From Gammaproteobacteria bacterium (GTDB taxonomy: Bacteria; Pseudomonadota; Gammaproteobacteria; Pseudomonadales; Pseudohongiellaceae): 64,000 nucleotides of DNA. Location: positions 214,788-278,787 of the forward strand of contig JABJIC010000030.1 of assembly GCA_018661465.1 (NCBI GenBank), read 5' to 3'. Made by a program: the position numbers and the translations under genes. The stretch's first letter is position 1. Each line of letters opens with the position of its first letter. Below, in pieces: positions 17,993 through 26,812 of this stretch. The notes beneath the pieces are model-generated. The model searched no databases and had not been told where the DNA came from. It was given only the letters and a program-made list of their open reading frames with translations.

Positions 17993-19126
17993 ATGACGTT
18001 AACAAAAAGGATTTCTCTACTTTTTCTATTTGTATGTTGCTCTCAGGCTCTGCAAGCACAGGATGATGATTTCGTTTTCTATTCTGACCTGGCACGAGAT
18101 TGGTATCAGGGTGGAGATTACTTCGAATGGACCTCAACCACTGAAGACAACGATAACGCGAAGGTAAATATTTTTTACAGAACCTGGGGCGACGAAACTA
18201 AACCGAAGCTGGTGTTGATTCATGGTTTCCCGAATTCCAGTTTCGACTATTACAAAATGATTCCTTTTCTTGAAGACGACTATCACATAGCGACACTGGA
18301 CTTTCCCGGTTCCGGATTTTCAGATAAGCCGCTGGATGGTTTCAACTACATGTTGGCAGAGAATGCAGAGATCGTTGACCATTTTGTTCGTGAAGTGGTC
18401 GGGTTTGAAGACTTCGCGCTGTATACCCATGATCGCGGTGTGAGCATAGGTCTAGCCTTCCTCGGCAACTACCTGGATAACCCTGACCCCGGTTACACCG
18501 TTAATTATCACTTTCTATCGAACAGCGGAATGTTTCTCCCGCTGGCGAATCTGTCGCCCATGCAAATGAGAATGCTCGATACTGATACCGCCGAACGAAT
18601 GCTTGCTTCCCGCGCAGCACAAGCCAGACGCACCGAAGGCGAGCCGGAATCACTTGCCTACTCGGATATCTTCGCATTCAATCAGGGTAATATTTCCTTG
18701 ATCTTTGTTGGCCGCTACTTGTTGGAGCGCCAGGTGAATGAAGTGCGCTGGCTTGAGAATTTACCGCGCAGCCCTGTACCCGTGGCCTATCTTTGGGGCT
18801 TAGCCGACAACGTGAATCCCGTTCGAATTTCCAATCATGTTTGGGATACCTATCTAAATGACAGAGACGTCGACAGTAGCTTTTGGGTATTGCCAGCAGC
18901 CGGTCACTATCCTCAGCGCGACAACCCGGAAGAAGTCGCGAATGTAATTCGCATGGCTCTGACAGGTGAGTTACCCGACCGTGAATCTGAAGAAGCTTTT
19001 ATGCGGAACTATGGGGCAGCTAGAGCAGATGAAGATGCAGTCTTTGTGGGGCATTCAAAAATTGAGGAACTGGACTTCCCTAGTTCTATCGAATACACCC
19101 CGTCGGGCTATCGTGTCATAGACTAG
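17993..19126 (+). CDS. Exported epoxide hydrolase/haloalkane dehalogenase-like alpha/beta hydrolase
   Basis: This 377-residue protein has a signal peptide ending near LQAQ. The motif HGFPNSSFDYY (from residue 77) and the nucleophile elbow THDRGVSIG with Asp147 in place of Ser point to the Asp-nucleophile branch (epoxide hydrolases, haloalkane dehalogenases, fluoroacetate dehalogenases). The catalytic His is likely in PAAGHYPQRDNPEEV near residue 303. A cap domain lies between. The substrate is unknown; export to the periplasm is unusual for this branch but seen in some. It converges with the enoyl-CoA hydratase gene, whose stop codon is 1 nt away. Confidence 0.75.
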   Translation: MTLTKRISLLFLFVCCSQALQAQDDDFVFYSDLARDWYQGGDYFEWTSTTEDNDNAKVNIFYRTWGDETKPKLVLIHGFPNSSFDYYKMIPFLEDDYHIATLDFPGSGFSDKPLDGFNYMLAENAEIVDHFVREVVGFEDFALYTHDRGVSIGLAFLGNYLDNPDPGYTVNYHFLSNSGMFLPLANLSPMQMRMLDTDTAERMLASRAAQARRTEGEPESLAYSDIFAFNQGNISLIFVGRYLLERQVNEVRWLENLPRSPVPVAYLWGLADNVNPVRISNHVWDTYLNDRDVDSSFWVLPAAGHYPQRDNPEEVANVIRMALTGELPDRESEEAFMRNYGAARADEDAVFVGHSKIEELDFPSSIEYTPSGYRVID

Positions 19127-19127
19127 C

Positions 19128-19922
19128 TTAGCGACCTGTCCATTTCGGTTTTCGCTTTTCGATAAACGCGGCTCTTGCTTCCTTGCCATCTTCGCTGTCA
19201 AAGGCAGCGGAAAGAGCTTGTAGAGCCGCCTCCGGAACGTCTTTGAAAGGCATATCTTCCATTTGGTACATCAAATCTCGTGTGCGCTTTAATGCAAGGG
19301 GCGACATTTGGCAGAGTTTTAAAGCCAATTCTTCTGTTGCTGTGGCGAGCTCATTCGAAGGTACGACACGAGTAATCAATCCTAGTTGATAGGCTTCCTT
19401 TGCGCTGATCGGTTCCCCCGTGAATATGAGTTCAGCAGCGCGCATGCGCCCGATTAATCGCTGTAAGAACCAGACATGCATGCCGGGAGGGCCGGCCAAG
19501 TTGGGTACGCCGGGATATCCAAAGTCCGCATCGTCTGCGGCGATTACCATGTCACAGGCGAAGGCCAACGTGCACGCGCCTTCTCTAACGTAACCATGCA
19601 CCGCCGCAATGACTGGCATGGAAAGGCCGCGAACTATTTTCAATGTCTCCACGTAAAACAGCCGCAGAAACTCTTCCATGTCTGCGCTTTCGAACTGCAT
19701 TAAATATTTTAGATCGACACCGGCAGAAAGCCCTTTCCCGGCCCCGCTCAAAATAAGAACCTTCGCATTCTTATCGGCATCAGCAGCCTTCAGTGCGCAG
19801 TGATACTCCAGGGCAGATTCTTTATCGATTAGATTGAGTGGCGGCTTATCCAGTTCTATTCGTGCTATGCCTGATGCGACTGAATAGTTGAGAGTTTTGT
19901 AGTTGCTGTCAGTCACTGGCAC
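19128..19922 (-). CDS. Enoyl-CoA hydratase/isomerase family protein
   Basis: This 264-residue cytoplasmic crotonase-fold enzyme has the first oxyanion segment GKGLSAGVDLKYL, the second VHGYVREGACTLAFACDMV, and the helix signature LIGRMRAAELIFTGEPISAKEAYQLGLI. The acyl-CoA substrate cannot be read. It is the last gene of a leftward set starting at 21635, with the UGSC selenoprotein 56 nt upstream. Co-transcription with a redox selenoprotein suggests a special degradation pathway, which is inference. Confidence 0.85.
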   Translation of the reverse strand: MPVTDSNYKTLNYSVASGIARIELDKPPLNLIDKESALEYHCALKAADADKNAKVLILSGAGKGLSAGVDLKYLMQFESADMEEFLRLFYVETLKIVRGLSMPVIAAVHGYVREGACTLAFACDMVIAADDADFGYPGVPNLAGPPGMHVWFLQRLIGRMRAAELIFTGEPISAKEAYQLGLITRVVPSNELATATEELALKLCQMSPLALKRTRDLMYQMEDMPFKDVPEAALQALSAAFDSEDGKEARAAFIEKRKPKWTGR

Positions 19923-19978
19923 CTCTTTATTGGATGATCAATATTAATTGCCAGCATTGCTTCTGCCTTGCTTGCTGC

Positions 19979-20500
19979 TTAAAGTAAAATTTGTGAGTCG
20001 ATAGCCGCCAAGGTTTGTAAAGCTCTCGCCTCCAATCCCTCGTCGGTGGCGCTGCTAACTGGATGATCGATTATTGCGTAAGCATAGCCCGGCATACCTA
20101 AGACCTTCGCCATGAGATCGGCGGCGCTAACGAAATTGCTGGTCATTACGCCAACCGCAGGTGTACCCACTCGCTCGCTGCTAATTGCGTCATGCAAACT
20201 GCACGACGAGCAGCTGCCTCAGTCGCCCAAACCGGTGATGGCCAGATCCCAGTTCCTTGCTTCGTCGATGATCTCATCTTCAGCCGGAGCGCTGTAATTA
20301 GATTTTGTTCGCAGAATTACTTCGGCCACTCGATAGCGCTCCCGAAGCAACCTGTCCACATGAGCAAAGAATCCTGCTGTTCCTTCTTTGCCATTGGAGA
20401 TAAGCCCGACAGTCTTGCCTTCAAGACTCTGCAATCGAGGTGCTGGCTCCAAGGTAACTACCGTAGACTCGCTGGTAGGATTGAGTACACGAATCGTCAT
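19979..20500 (-). CDS. UGSC-family selenoprotein with in-frame UGA (Sec94)
   Basis: A normal reading splits this gene into 93- and 72-codon ORFs, but both are in the same frame, separated only by a TGA at 20219-20221. Read as selenocysteine, the junction is GLGD-U-G-S-C-S-S-C-S, the signature of the UGSC (seleno)protein family. The full product is 173 residues with Sec94, Cys97 and Cys100. The N-terminal half has KTVGLISNGKEG and a flavodoxin-like alternating pattern; the second half has VGVMTSNFVSAAD and ends LEARALQTLAAIDSQILL. A SECIS-type hairpin follows the UGA. The molecular role of UGSC proteins is not known to me; the U-x-x-C pair implies thiol/selenol redox chemistry. The ATG at 20500 has AGGAAACGACACT upstream. 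Confidence 0.92.
20177..20218 (-). promoter_or_regulatory. Bacterial SECIS element of the UGSC selenoprotein
   Basis: Directly after the UGA, nt 11-19 (CGUCGUGCA) pair with nt 23-31 (UGCAUGACG) in a 9-bp stem with one G-U pair and a GUU apical loop. The loop begins at nt 20 after the UGA. An outer 6-bp stem (GCUGCU, nt 5-10, with AGCAGC, nt 37-42) closes it, with five unpaired bases CAAUU on the 3' side. A small loop with G then U, at this distance, fits the bacterial SECIS recognised by SelB. Confidence 0.88.
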
Positions 20501-20570
20501 AGTGTCGTTTCCTTATAGATATCATTACTGCAGGCTGAACTGCTAAGTAAGTTCAGCCTGCTCAATTTAG

Positions 20571-21635
20571 TTATTGCGCCGCCGGTGGCTCGCAATCCAC
20601 GCAGGCACCGATTGCTACGGTGACCGCTTGGCTCTTCGTTCCCAACCAGGGTGGAATTATGGCGCCGAAACCGCCCGCCGGACCGCCAGCGGCAACCAAC
20701 AGAAGGTGATCCGGGCTAGGTAATGCACAATACTCGGTATCGCCTTTATCGCGAATTACCGAACCCTTGCCTACGGTTGACCATTCCGAACGCTTTATGC
20801 GGGCTTTTTCAAATAGGTAGTTTGCTATTTCAGTTCTCCCCCAGCCAGCCGCTCGCATGTGTTCCCGATGTTGGGCCGGCATAACAACTACATAGTTTCC
20901 CGACCAGATTGAGTAGTTGCGCATATTGGCACGCATTTCGGCAGCGTAGGTATCCAGAATTTCCTCGGGCTTGGTGGTCCATTCATTCATAATCTGTCTG
21001 GGAGCACAGGCCGCAAGCACCGTTACCGCCGAGGCTTCCTTTGGTATATCCCGAGACTCAGCCAAGGAAGGCCAGTTACTATTCTCCTCGTCCTCAGCAA
21101 TGCAGTAACTTATCTTGCCGGGATGGCCGAGGGTAGACCGATCAATAGCGCCAGGACTCACTTGTAATATATTTATTAGGGCAAGGCGAATGGCTCTGCC
21201 AATAACGGAGGTCGCGCGGTCTGAGCTACCCAATACATTGAAGTCGCTGCGGGTACCAATCTCTTGCCTGATAGGGCCGTTCAGAATTACCAGAATTGCG
21301 CAGCCGCCAGTGCTAGCCGTTGTTCCGTGTAATAGAAATTCGTCTTTTAGCATGGCCATCCAGGCGGAGACCACAGCGGGGAAGTGCATCGGTAGACAGC
21401 CTGCCATAACGGCGTTTATCGCCAGCTTCTCAGCATCGATTGTTCGCTCACGCACCGGCTCTATACCGATAATCTCATTAGGCGGCATGAGCACCCAATC
21501 TAGACAGGCTTGCACCGCTTCTGGAGTTGGCGGGACGATAGGAAATCCGTCGGTCCAGCCCCTGCTATGATAGAACTCCTGCACATCGTCAGAATCATCT
21601 ATATCGAAATATTGGGAATTTAATGCAATAGACAT
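20571..21635 (-). CDS. TDG-motif protein, likely partner of the UGSC selenoprotein
   Basis: This 354-residue protein has no signal peptide. The N-terminus holds RGWTDGFPIVPPTPEAV. The middle is Gly- and Ala-rich with STGGCAILVILNGPI and IGRAIRLALINIL. A long central part is followed by FEKARIKRSEW and HLLLVAAGGPAGGFGAIIPPW. The last residues are GACVDCEPPAAQ, giving a C-terminal Cys345-x-x-Cys348. I recall such TDG-P-V/I-PPT proteins beside UGSC proteins but know no activity. It lies 70 nt upstream of the selenoprotein on the same strand. The CxxC tail could exchange electrons with the selenoprotein. The ATG at 21635 is preferred over TTG 21650. Confidence 0.7.
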   Translation of the reverse strand: MSIALNSQYFDIDDSDDVQEFYHSRGWTDGFPIVPPTPEAVQACLDWVLMPPNEIIGIEPVRERTIDAEKLAINAVMAGCLPMHFPAVVSAWMAMLKDEFLLHGTTASTGGCAILVILNGPIRQEIGTRSDFNVLGSSDRATSVIGRAIRLALINILQVSPGAIDRSTLGHPGKISYCIAEDEENSNWPSLAESRDIPKEASAVTVLAACAPRQIMNEWTTKPEEILDTYAAEMRANMRNYSIWSGNYVVVMPAQHREHMRAAGWGRTEIANYLFEKARIKRSEWSTVGKGSVIRDKGDTEYCALPSPDHLLLVAAGGPAGGFGAIIPPWLGTKSQAVTVAIGACVDCEPPAAQ

Positions 21636-21789
21636 TGTGCTGCTGTCCAACTGAAAGATTAGCTAACAATTCTATCAAAAATCGTTAGGCTCTTTTTGCG
21701 AAAGGGGATAGTAAGTCGAAGGAGCCAGAGCGTCGGTTGATGTTCCGACATTTTGACTCCTAACTACGAACTCTAACTACAAATCCTCA

Positions 21790-22155
21790 CTACTGTCTGG
21801 TACCAGAGACACCAAAATCGCCGAAGTCGCTGGAAAAATCTCCTGACAGGGAGTCGCCGTCGACAGAGCCGCTGAACTCCAGACTTAAGGCCTGACCACC
21901 GGCATCGATGTCTACGGCAAAGCTGATGTCATTACCATCGAACATAATTCCTTCTATGTTCTGATTACCCTGATCGCTTCCCATTATCCCGGTTCCATCG
22001 GCGGCAAGAGTCCAGGTTCCGCCTTGTTCGCCTACAGGGGTGTTGATGCTCACATCCCAGATTCCTACTCCTGGTGGGGCCGAGGGTGTCGAGGAACACG
22101 CGGCTAGAAGAACCAGAGCTGCTAAGAACCAGGTTCTTTTGATCAATTTTGACAT
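21790..22155 (-). CDS. Small lipoprotein of unknown function
   Basis: This 121-residue protein has lipobox LLAAC (Cys20), so it is a lipid-anchored envelope protein. The mature part is Gly- and Asp-rich with beta-strand patterns (WDVSINTPVGEQGGTWTLAA, SLEFSGSVDGDSLSGDFSS), resembling a small beta-barrel or lipocalin-like sheet. I do not recognise a named family. Good SD spacing (AAGGAGAC before the ATG) supports expression. Confidence 0.75.
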   Translation of the reverse strand: MSKLIKRTWFLAALVLLAACSSTPSAPPGVGIWDVSINTPVGEQGGTWTLAADGTGIMGSDQGNQNIEGIMFDGNDISFAVDIDAGGQALSLEFSGSVDGDSLSGDFSSDFGDFGVSGTRQ

Positions 22156-22331
22156 AATAAGTCTCCTTAAACTAAGAGTGTGTGTTTCTGAAACTAATGC
22201 TTAACCCGTCCACATACTACACTTTCATTGAGCAAAGGGTAACAGAGGCGGCCCAATTCGCAGAAGTGGAATAAATCATCGTTTGACCACAGTAACTTGC
22301 AAAATGAAAGTCAGTGAATTAGGCTTTCCCT

Positions 22332-22694
22332 ATGAATAAAAAGCTTTCACGCTCTCTCTCCGAACGGAGTCCTTGTCCTGTTTCTACAACACTGGATCTG
22401 GTTGGTGACAAATGGACGCTGCTAATAATTCGAGATATCGGATTCTTTGGTCGTCATCGGAATAAAGATTTTCAGCAGGGGGTAGAAAATATCCCGAGTA
22501 ATATACTAGCCAGTCGATTGAAAATGTTGCTGGATAAGAAGTTGATCTATAGAACTCCTTATCAAAATAACCCAGTTAGATACGAATATTTTCTCACGGA
22601 AGCAGGTGAAGGTCTTTTGCCAGTCATAAAGGCTATGGCAAATTGGGGCAGAGACAATGTCGCTGGAACCTATATGCCTCGCAGACTTCAGTGA
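22332..22694 (+). CDS. HxlR-family winged-helix transcriptional regulator
   Basis: This 120-residue regulator has the HxlR hallmarks: SPCPVSTTLDLVGDKWTLLI with a conserved Cys15, then the recognition region NIPSNILASRLKMLLDKKL and the wing PVRYEYFLTEAGEGLLPV. HxlR proteins often respond to reactive electrophiles or disulfide stress through that Cys. The downstream membrane protein gene is 111 nt away and in the same direction, so it is the likely target or partner, which is inference. Confidence 0.85.
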   Translation: MNKKLSRSLSERSPCPVSTTLDLVGDKWTLLIIRDIGFFGRHRNKDFQQGVENIPSNILASRLKMLLDKKLIYRTPYQNNPVRYEYFLTEAGEGLLPVIKAMANWGRDNVAGTYMPRRLQ

Positions 22695-22805
22695 GCTTTG
22701 TCTGGGTTATGGCGTGCATTTCTAGCAACTTGGATTATGAAAGTGACAGGTTTAGCTTCGGGCCAGAAATTTTGAATTTGAAATCTAGTCATAGTAGGAA
22801 TGGTA

Positions 22806-23585
22806 ATGGTTGATATATCAACAGCAGATACGGCATCTAACATCGGCGAAAATATTTTCAAATCACCTTCGCGCCGTAGAATGCGGAAAGTATTGGATAT
22901 TATAGGTTGGCCTGTTGTAGTTCTGCTTCTTTTTGTAGGCCTCAGTTCTCTGTTTGGTCGAGTAGAATTTATGAATGAGGCATTCTCACAACAAGTCGCC
23001 AACCCAGAAGAAGGAATTGGCGAATTTGGTATTCGCTACATTCAGCACTATTTTATGGCTGGAATTCATTTGGTCTTTGGGTTTGTTGTCTATGTCTGTG
23101 CTCCTTTTCAGTTTATGACAAGCATCCGCAAACGGTTTATTGGTTTTCATCGCTGGACTGGCAGAGCATGGATGGTTAGTGGTGCGATAGCAGGTTTCAC
23201 CGGGGCATTTTTTGGAATTGTCTGGCCGTTTACAGGCCATCAGGGGTTTGGGTTAGTGCAAACCGCTATCAACGCTATTATTGGGCCTTTCACACTTTAT
23301 TGCTTGTACAGGGCTTACAGCAATATTCGAGCGCGTAACTTTGGCGCTCACAGAGAATGGATGATTCGTACTTTTGCGGTGATGTTGGGAGTGGCTACAC
23401 AGCGGGTATTGATGATAGTTCTCATCCCGCTAACAGGGTTGCCTTATGAAATTATGTTTGCGAGTTGTATGGTTCTTGGTATGGCAATCAATATCCCAGT
23501 AGCTGAATATTGGATCAGATTGACCAGAACGCCCGGCAACGGCAATCAGCATTGGAAATTCATGGATGGGAAATTGGCTGCCTAA
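22806..23585 (+). CDS. DUF2306-type membrane protein
   Basis: This 259-residue integral membrane protein has about seven predicted helices, including VLDIIGWPVVVLLLFVGLSS, LVFGFVVYVCAPFQF and AIAGFTGAFFGIVW. The motif KRFIGFHRWTGRAW and the later NFGAHREWMIRTFAV, with conserved His residues, are typical of DUF2306. The function is unknown; the His residues could bind haem or metal. ATG 22806 is used because AGGA lies 6 nt before it, whereas ATG 22800 abuts that SD. Confidence 0.75.
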   Translation: MVDISTADTASNIGENIFKSPSRRRMRKVLDIIGWPVVVLLLFVGLSSLFGRVEFMNEAFSQQVANPEEGIGEFGIRYIQHYFMAGIHLVFGFVVYVCAPFQFMTSIRKRFIGFHRWTGRAWMVSGAIAGFTGAFFGIVWPFTGHQGFGLVQTAINAIIGPFTLYCLYRAYSNIRARNFGAHREWMIRTFAVMLGVATQRVLMIVLIPLTGLPYEIMFASCMVLGMAINIPVAEYWIRLTRTPGNGNQHWKFMDGKLAA

Positions 23586-23710
23586 ATGGTGGTGCCCATG
23601 TGAAAGGTTAAGAGAGCCACAATTTCACTACCAACAATAAGACAGTTACATTGACGAAAGAAATTTAAGACAACAAATATACTTCAAAGAGTATGGGAGA
23701 TAATAGGTAA

Positions 23711-25873
23711 ATGATAGAGAAAGTACTGCGGCGGTTTTTGAGCGTTAGTTTGTTAGCAGTCTGTTTGATATCCAGCGCAATGGCGCAACAGGATGTACAG
23801 CAAGAGACTGATGAGAATTCAAATGTCACCTATTCGGCAAATTATTTTGCTGAATTCAATCCTTTAACAGTTAATGACATGTTGGATCGAGTGCCGGGCA
23901 TAGATTTGATCCTGGAACAAGGATTCAACTCTTCCAGCTTTGGTGGTGGTAATCGCGGACTGGGATCCAGCGCTCAAATTCTAATCGATGGCAAACGCCT
24001 TGCCGGCAAAGCCAACGAGGCAAGAAGTCAGCTCGATAGAATCTCTGCAGACCAGGTGGAATCCATCGAAATTGTTCGTGGTACCTCAAGCGATCTTGAT
24101 GTGCAAAACAGCGGGCAACTGGTAAATATAATTTTGCGCAGTGCGCAGACACGATCGAGCTTGACCACGGAGCTCAATGCAACCCACTTCTTCGATGGTG
24201 AAATTGAACCAGGCGGCTCTATTGCCTGGACAGGTCAAAGCGGACGCCTGAGTTATTTAGTAAGTGGTGGACTAAGAACCGGCTATCGTCATACAGAGAA
24301 TATTGAAACCAGCTTTAATGGAGACCTTTCTCCAAATGATACACGCGATGAGGATCGCTACTCTGATCAACAAACCTATTCCTTTAATAGCAATCTTGCC
24401 TATGCTTTGAGTAACGGTGACAGGATTGCATTTAACTTGCTCTACAATGACAGCGACCCACCTCAAAGTCTGTTTCGTACTACCACAGATTTTAACGCGG
24501 CGACTCCGATAGTTAGCTATGTAAGGGAGTCCACTTCTGCCACATCGGAAGATTGGGAATTCGGTGGTGACTACGAACATGGCTTTGAAAATGGCAATAG
24601 ATTCAAATTTCTTTTCATCGTCAATGAGAAAGAACGCACGGCAACTCGGGAGAGATATGCCTCCACTTTGTTAGGAGGAACTGAATCAAAAAATTTGTTT
24701 CTAGATACTACAAGCCGCAATCAGGAAAAAATTGGGCGAGGATCATACACCCTAAATTTGTCTGCCAGCCAAGGGCTCGAAGTGGGCTTGGAAGCAGCGC
24801 AGACCACTCAAGATTCAGGATTGCGATTGGGATTGCCTAGCGGTGGGGAAGGTTCGCCAAATTTTGGTGGCCTCTCCCCAATTCCATTTCCTAATGCATT
24901 TTCAACTGTTGAGGAAGTTCGCTACGAACCCTTTGCTATTCATAACTGGCAGATCAATGAGCGTATGTCCCTGGAAAGTTCATTGGTAGCAGAATACTCG
25001 GAGATCGAACAAAAGGGTGATGTGAATAACAAGCGCGATTTCGACTTCATAAAGCCAAAGTTGGATTATCGTTTCGATGTGAGTACCTCTGTGCAATTTA
25101 ATGCAAGCTTGGAAAAAGTTGTGTCGCAGCTTAGCTTTGCGGACTTCTCGAGGGCAACCAATGACAGTGATGATGATCAAGACACAATAGCCGGTAATCC
25201 TGAACTGGTGCCGGAAGAGAGCTTAAGGCTGGAGGCCGGCGTGGACCTTAGGCTGCCAAATGATGGAGGGGCGATAAATTTGCGAGCCTTCTATTATGAT
25301 TTTGACAACAAAATCGGCAGAGTCGATGCATCAACTGTTATTACCGATCCTCAGTCAACCAATGGCAATGTCGGTCCTGCAAAGTCTTACGGCTTAGCAA
25401 GTAATCTCAGTTTGCGCCTGGGATTCCTGGGTATGCCAACAGCATTGCTAACTGCTGCGCTGACAGTGCAGGAATCCAGTATTAAGAACGATCTTTTCCC
25501 AACGGAAAATGACTTGCGTTTTCCTCCTTATGATCGAGGAGGTTTCCGTATAGGATTTCGCCAAGATGTCTCGGCATTGGCTCTTAGCTATGGTCTTAAC
25601 TACAACTCAAGAATTAACGGCAACCGTACCTTGCACGACATTAATAATCGCGCTGAATTGGTGTTTCCAAGCAACCTGAGTGTTTTTGTTGAGAGAGTTT
25701 GGTTTGGTGGACTAAGCTATAGATTCGAAGGTCGTAACCTCGAAGATTTTGAAGGCTGTGGTGAGCGGCGTCGATTCAATGGATATCTTCGTGATGGGAT
25801 ATTACAGGAGATTGAATTTCCTTGTTCCAGAAGTGGAATGCAATTTGTGCTCAAAATCAGAGGTACATTTTGA
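23711..25873 (+). CDS. TonB-dependent outer-membrane receptor, copy 1
   Basis: This 720-residue protein has a signal peptide ending near AMAQ. A plug domain (PLTVNDMLDRVPGIDLI, AQILIDGKRLAGKANEA, ADQVESIEIVRGTSSDLD) is followed by a long beta-barrel of alternating strands and a terminal Phe (KIRGTF), as needed for BAM insertion. The plug resembles the carbohydrate/oligomer-type group with a short N-terminus and no signalling domain. The ligand is unknown. Downstream genes encode an SDR, a GST and a CoA transferase, so an imported small organic compound is possible (inference). Confidence 0.85.
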   Translation: MIEKVLRRFLSVSLLAVCLISSAMAQQDVQQETDENSNVTYSANYFAEFNPLTVNDMLDRVPGIDLILEQGFNSSSFGGGNRGLGSSAQILIDGKRLAGKANEARSQLDRISADQVESIEIVRGTSSDLDVQNSGQLVNIILRSAQTRSSLTTELNATHFFDGEIEPGGSIAWTGQSGRLSYLVSGGLRTGYRHTENIETSFNGDLSPNDTRDEDRYSDQQTYSFNSNLAYALSNGDRIAFNLLYNDSDPPQSLFRTTTDFNAATPIVSYVRESTSATSEDWEFGGDYEHGFENGNRFKFLFIVNEKERTATRERYASTLLGGTESKNLFLDTTSRNQEKIGRGSYTLNLSASQGLEVGLEAAQTTQDSGLRLGLPSGGEGSPNFGGLSPIPFPNAFSTVEEVRYEPFAIHNWQINERMSLESSLVAEYSEIEQKGDVNNKRDFDFIKPKLDYRFDVSTSVQFNASLEKVVSQLSFADFSRATNDSDDDQDTIAGNPELVPEESLRLEAGVDLRLPNDGGAINLRAFYYDFDNKIGRVDASTVITDPQSTNGNVGPAKSYGLASNLSLRLGFLGMPTALLTAALTVQESSIKNDLFPTENDLRFPPYDRGGFRIGFRQDVSALALSYGLNYNSRINGNRTLHDINNRAELVFPSNLSVFVERVWFGGLSYRFEGRNLEDFEGCGERRRFNGYLRDGILQEIEFPCSRSGMQFVLKIRGTF

Positions 25874-25962
25874 TGTGTACCGGGCTGGGTTAACGAGATC
25901 TCCAGTATTTTTGGGAGAGTTTCGAGAAATAGTAATCGACTGATCAAAAAGAGGAATAAGGG

Positions 25963-26727
25963 ATGAAACCTGTTTGTATGGTTATTGGAGCAGGTGCCGG
26001 TATTGGTGGCACCGTAGGCAAGCGATTCGCGCAGGAAAATTATCATTCTGTACTGTGCCGGCGAAGCGATAAAGAAGGCCTTGAAAAACTGGTTTCTCAA
26101 ATACAGGACAACGGTGACGATGCGTCCGGGTTTCTTCTTAATGCGGTTGAAGAAGATAGTATTGAAGAGCGTATTGCAGCTGTAGAATCAGATATTGGCC
26201 CTATCGAAGTACTGGTATTTAATCTTGGTGCTCAGATTGGCAATCGCTCCCTCGAAGATACCTCAGCCAAGGTGTTTGAACTGGGCTGGAGAATGGCAAC
26301 GCTTGCTCTTTTTCGAACAGCATCCGCACTATTGCCACTAATGGAAAAACGGGGTGGAGGTACTATGCTGGTTACATCATCCACCGCTGCTGTCCGAGGA
26401 AATGCTTTTCAACATTCCCATGCCGCTGCAATGGGCGGCCGACGTATGCTCTGCCAATCATTAAGTGCGGAATATGCAAGTAAAGGTGTTCATGTGGCGC
26501 ACATCGTTATAGATGGCTCTGTTGATGCACCTGATACACTGGGTAAAATGTTGGGTGCTGAAAAATTTCAGCAACTAAGAGAAGAAAAAGGAATGGGGCA
26601 GGATGGCTTGATGCTGCCAGAGAAAATTGCAGAGACATATTTACACCTTCATCGGCAACATCGTTCCGTATGGACTCACGAATTAGACTTGCGTTCATTT
26701 TCAGACTTGGCCTGGTGGAATCACTAG
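25963..26727 (+). CDS. SDR-fold protein lacking the usual Tyr-x3-Lys
   Basis: This 254-residue Rossmann protein has the cofactor motif GAGAGIGGTVGKRFA and the N-A-G-like segment VFNLGAQIGN. The expected catalytic Ser is present (VTSSTAAVRG), but the active-site Y-x-x-x-K is not: the region reads HSHAAAMGGRRMLCQSL. It could be a non-reductase SDR or use other residues. AGGAATAAGGG precedes the ATG. It lies between a TonB receptor and GST gene in the same direction. Confidence 0.75.
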   Translation: MKPVCMVIGAGAGIGGTVGKRFAQENYHSVLCRRSDKEGLEKLVSQIQDNGDDASGFLLNAVEEDSIEERIAAVESDIGPIEVLVFNLGAQIGNRSLEDTSAKVFELGWRMATLALFRTASALLPLMEKRGGGTMLVTSSTAAVRGNAFQHSHAAAMGGRRMLCQSLSAEYASKGVHVAHIVIDGSVDAPDTLGKMLGAEKFQQLREEKGMGQDGLMLPEKIAETYLHLHRQHRSVWTHELDLRSFSDLAWWNH

Positions 26728-26812
26728 GTGGAATCTAACAATAGTGGTAATACTTTTGCTAACTTTGTCGCCGTTTGTTTTCTAAGCTTCTATTTATGAA
26801 TACCAAATTTCT

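Noticed and set aside
20197..20221. UGSC gene as a pseudogene with nonsense mutation
   Set aside because: The stop is exactly TGA in a U-G-S-C motif, followed by a SECIS-type hairpin, with intact codons on both sides.
21732..21749. GTCGG/CCGAC hairpin as terminator of the small lipoprotein gene
   Set aside because: On the minus strand it is not followed by a T tract, and the stem is only 5 bp.
22688..23002. Minus-strand ORF across the HxlR/DUF2306 gap
   Set aside because: No family match, no SD, and it runs antisense to the start of a clear membrane protein gene.
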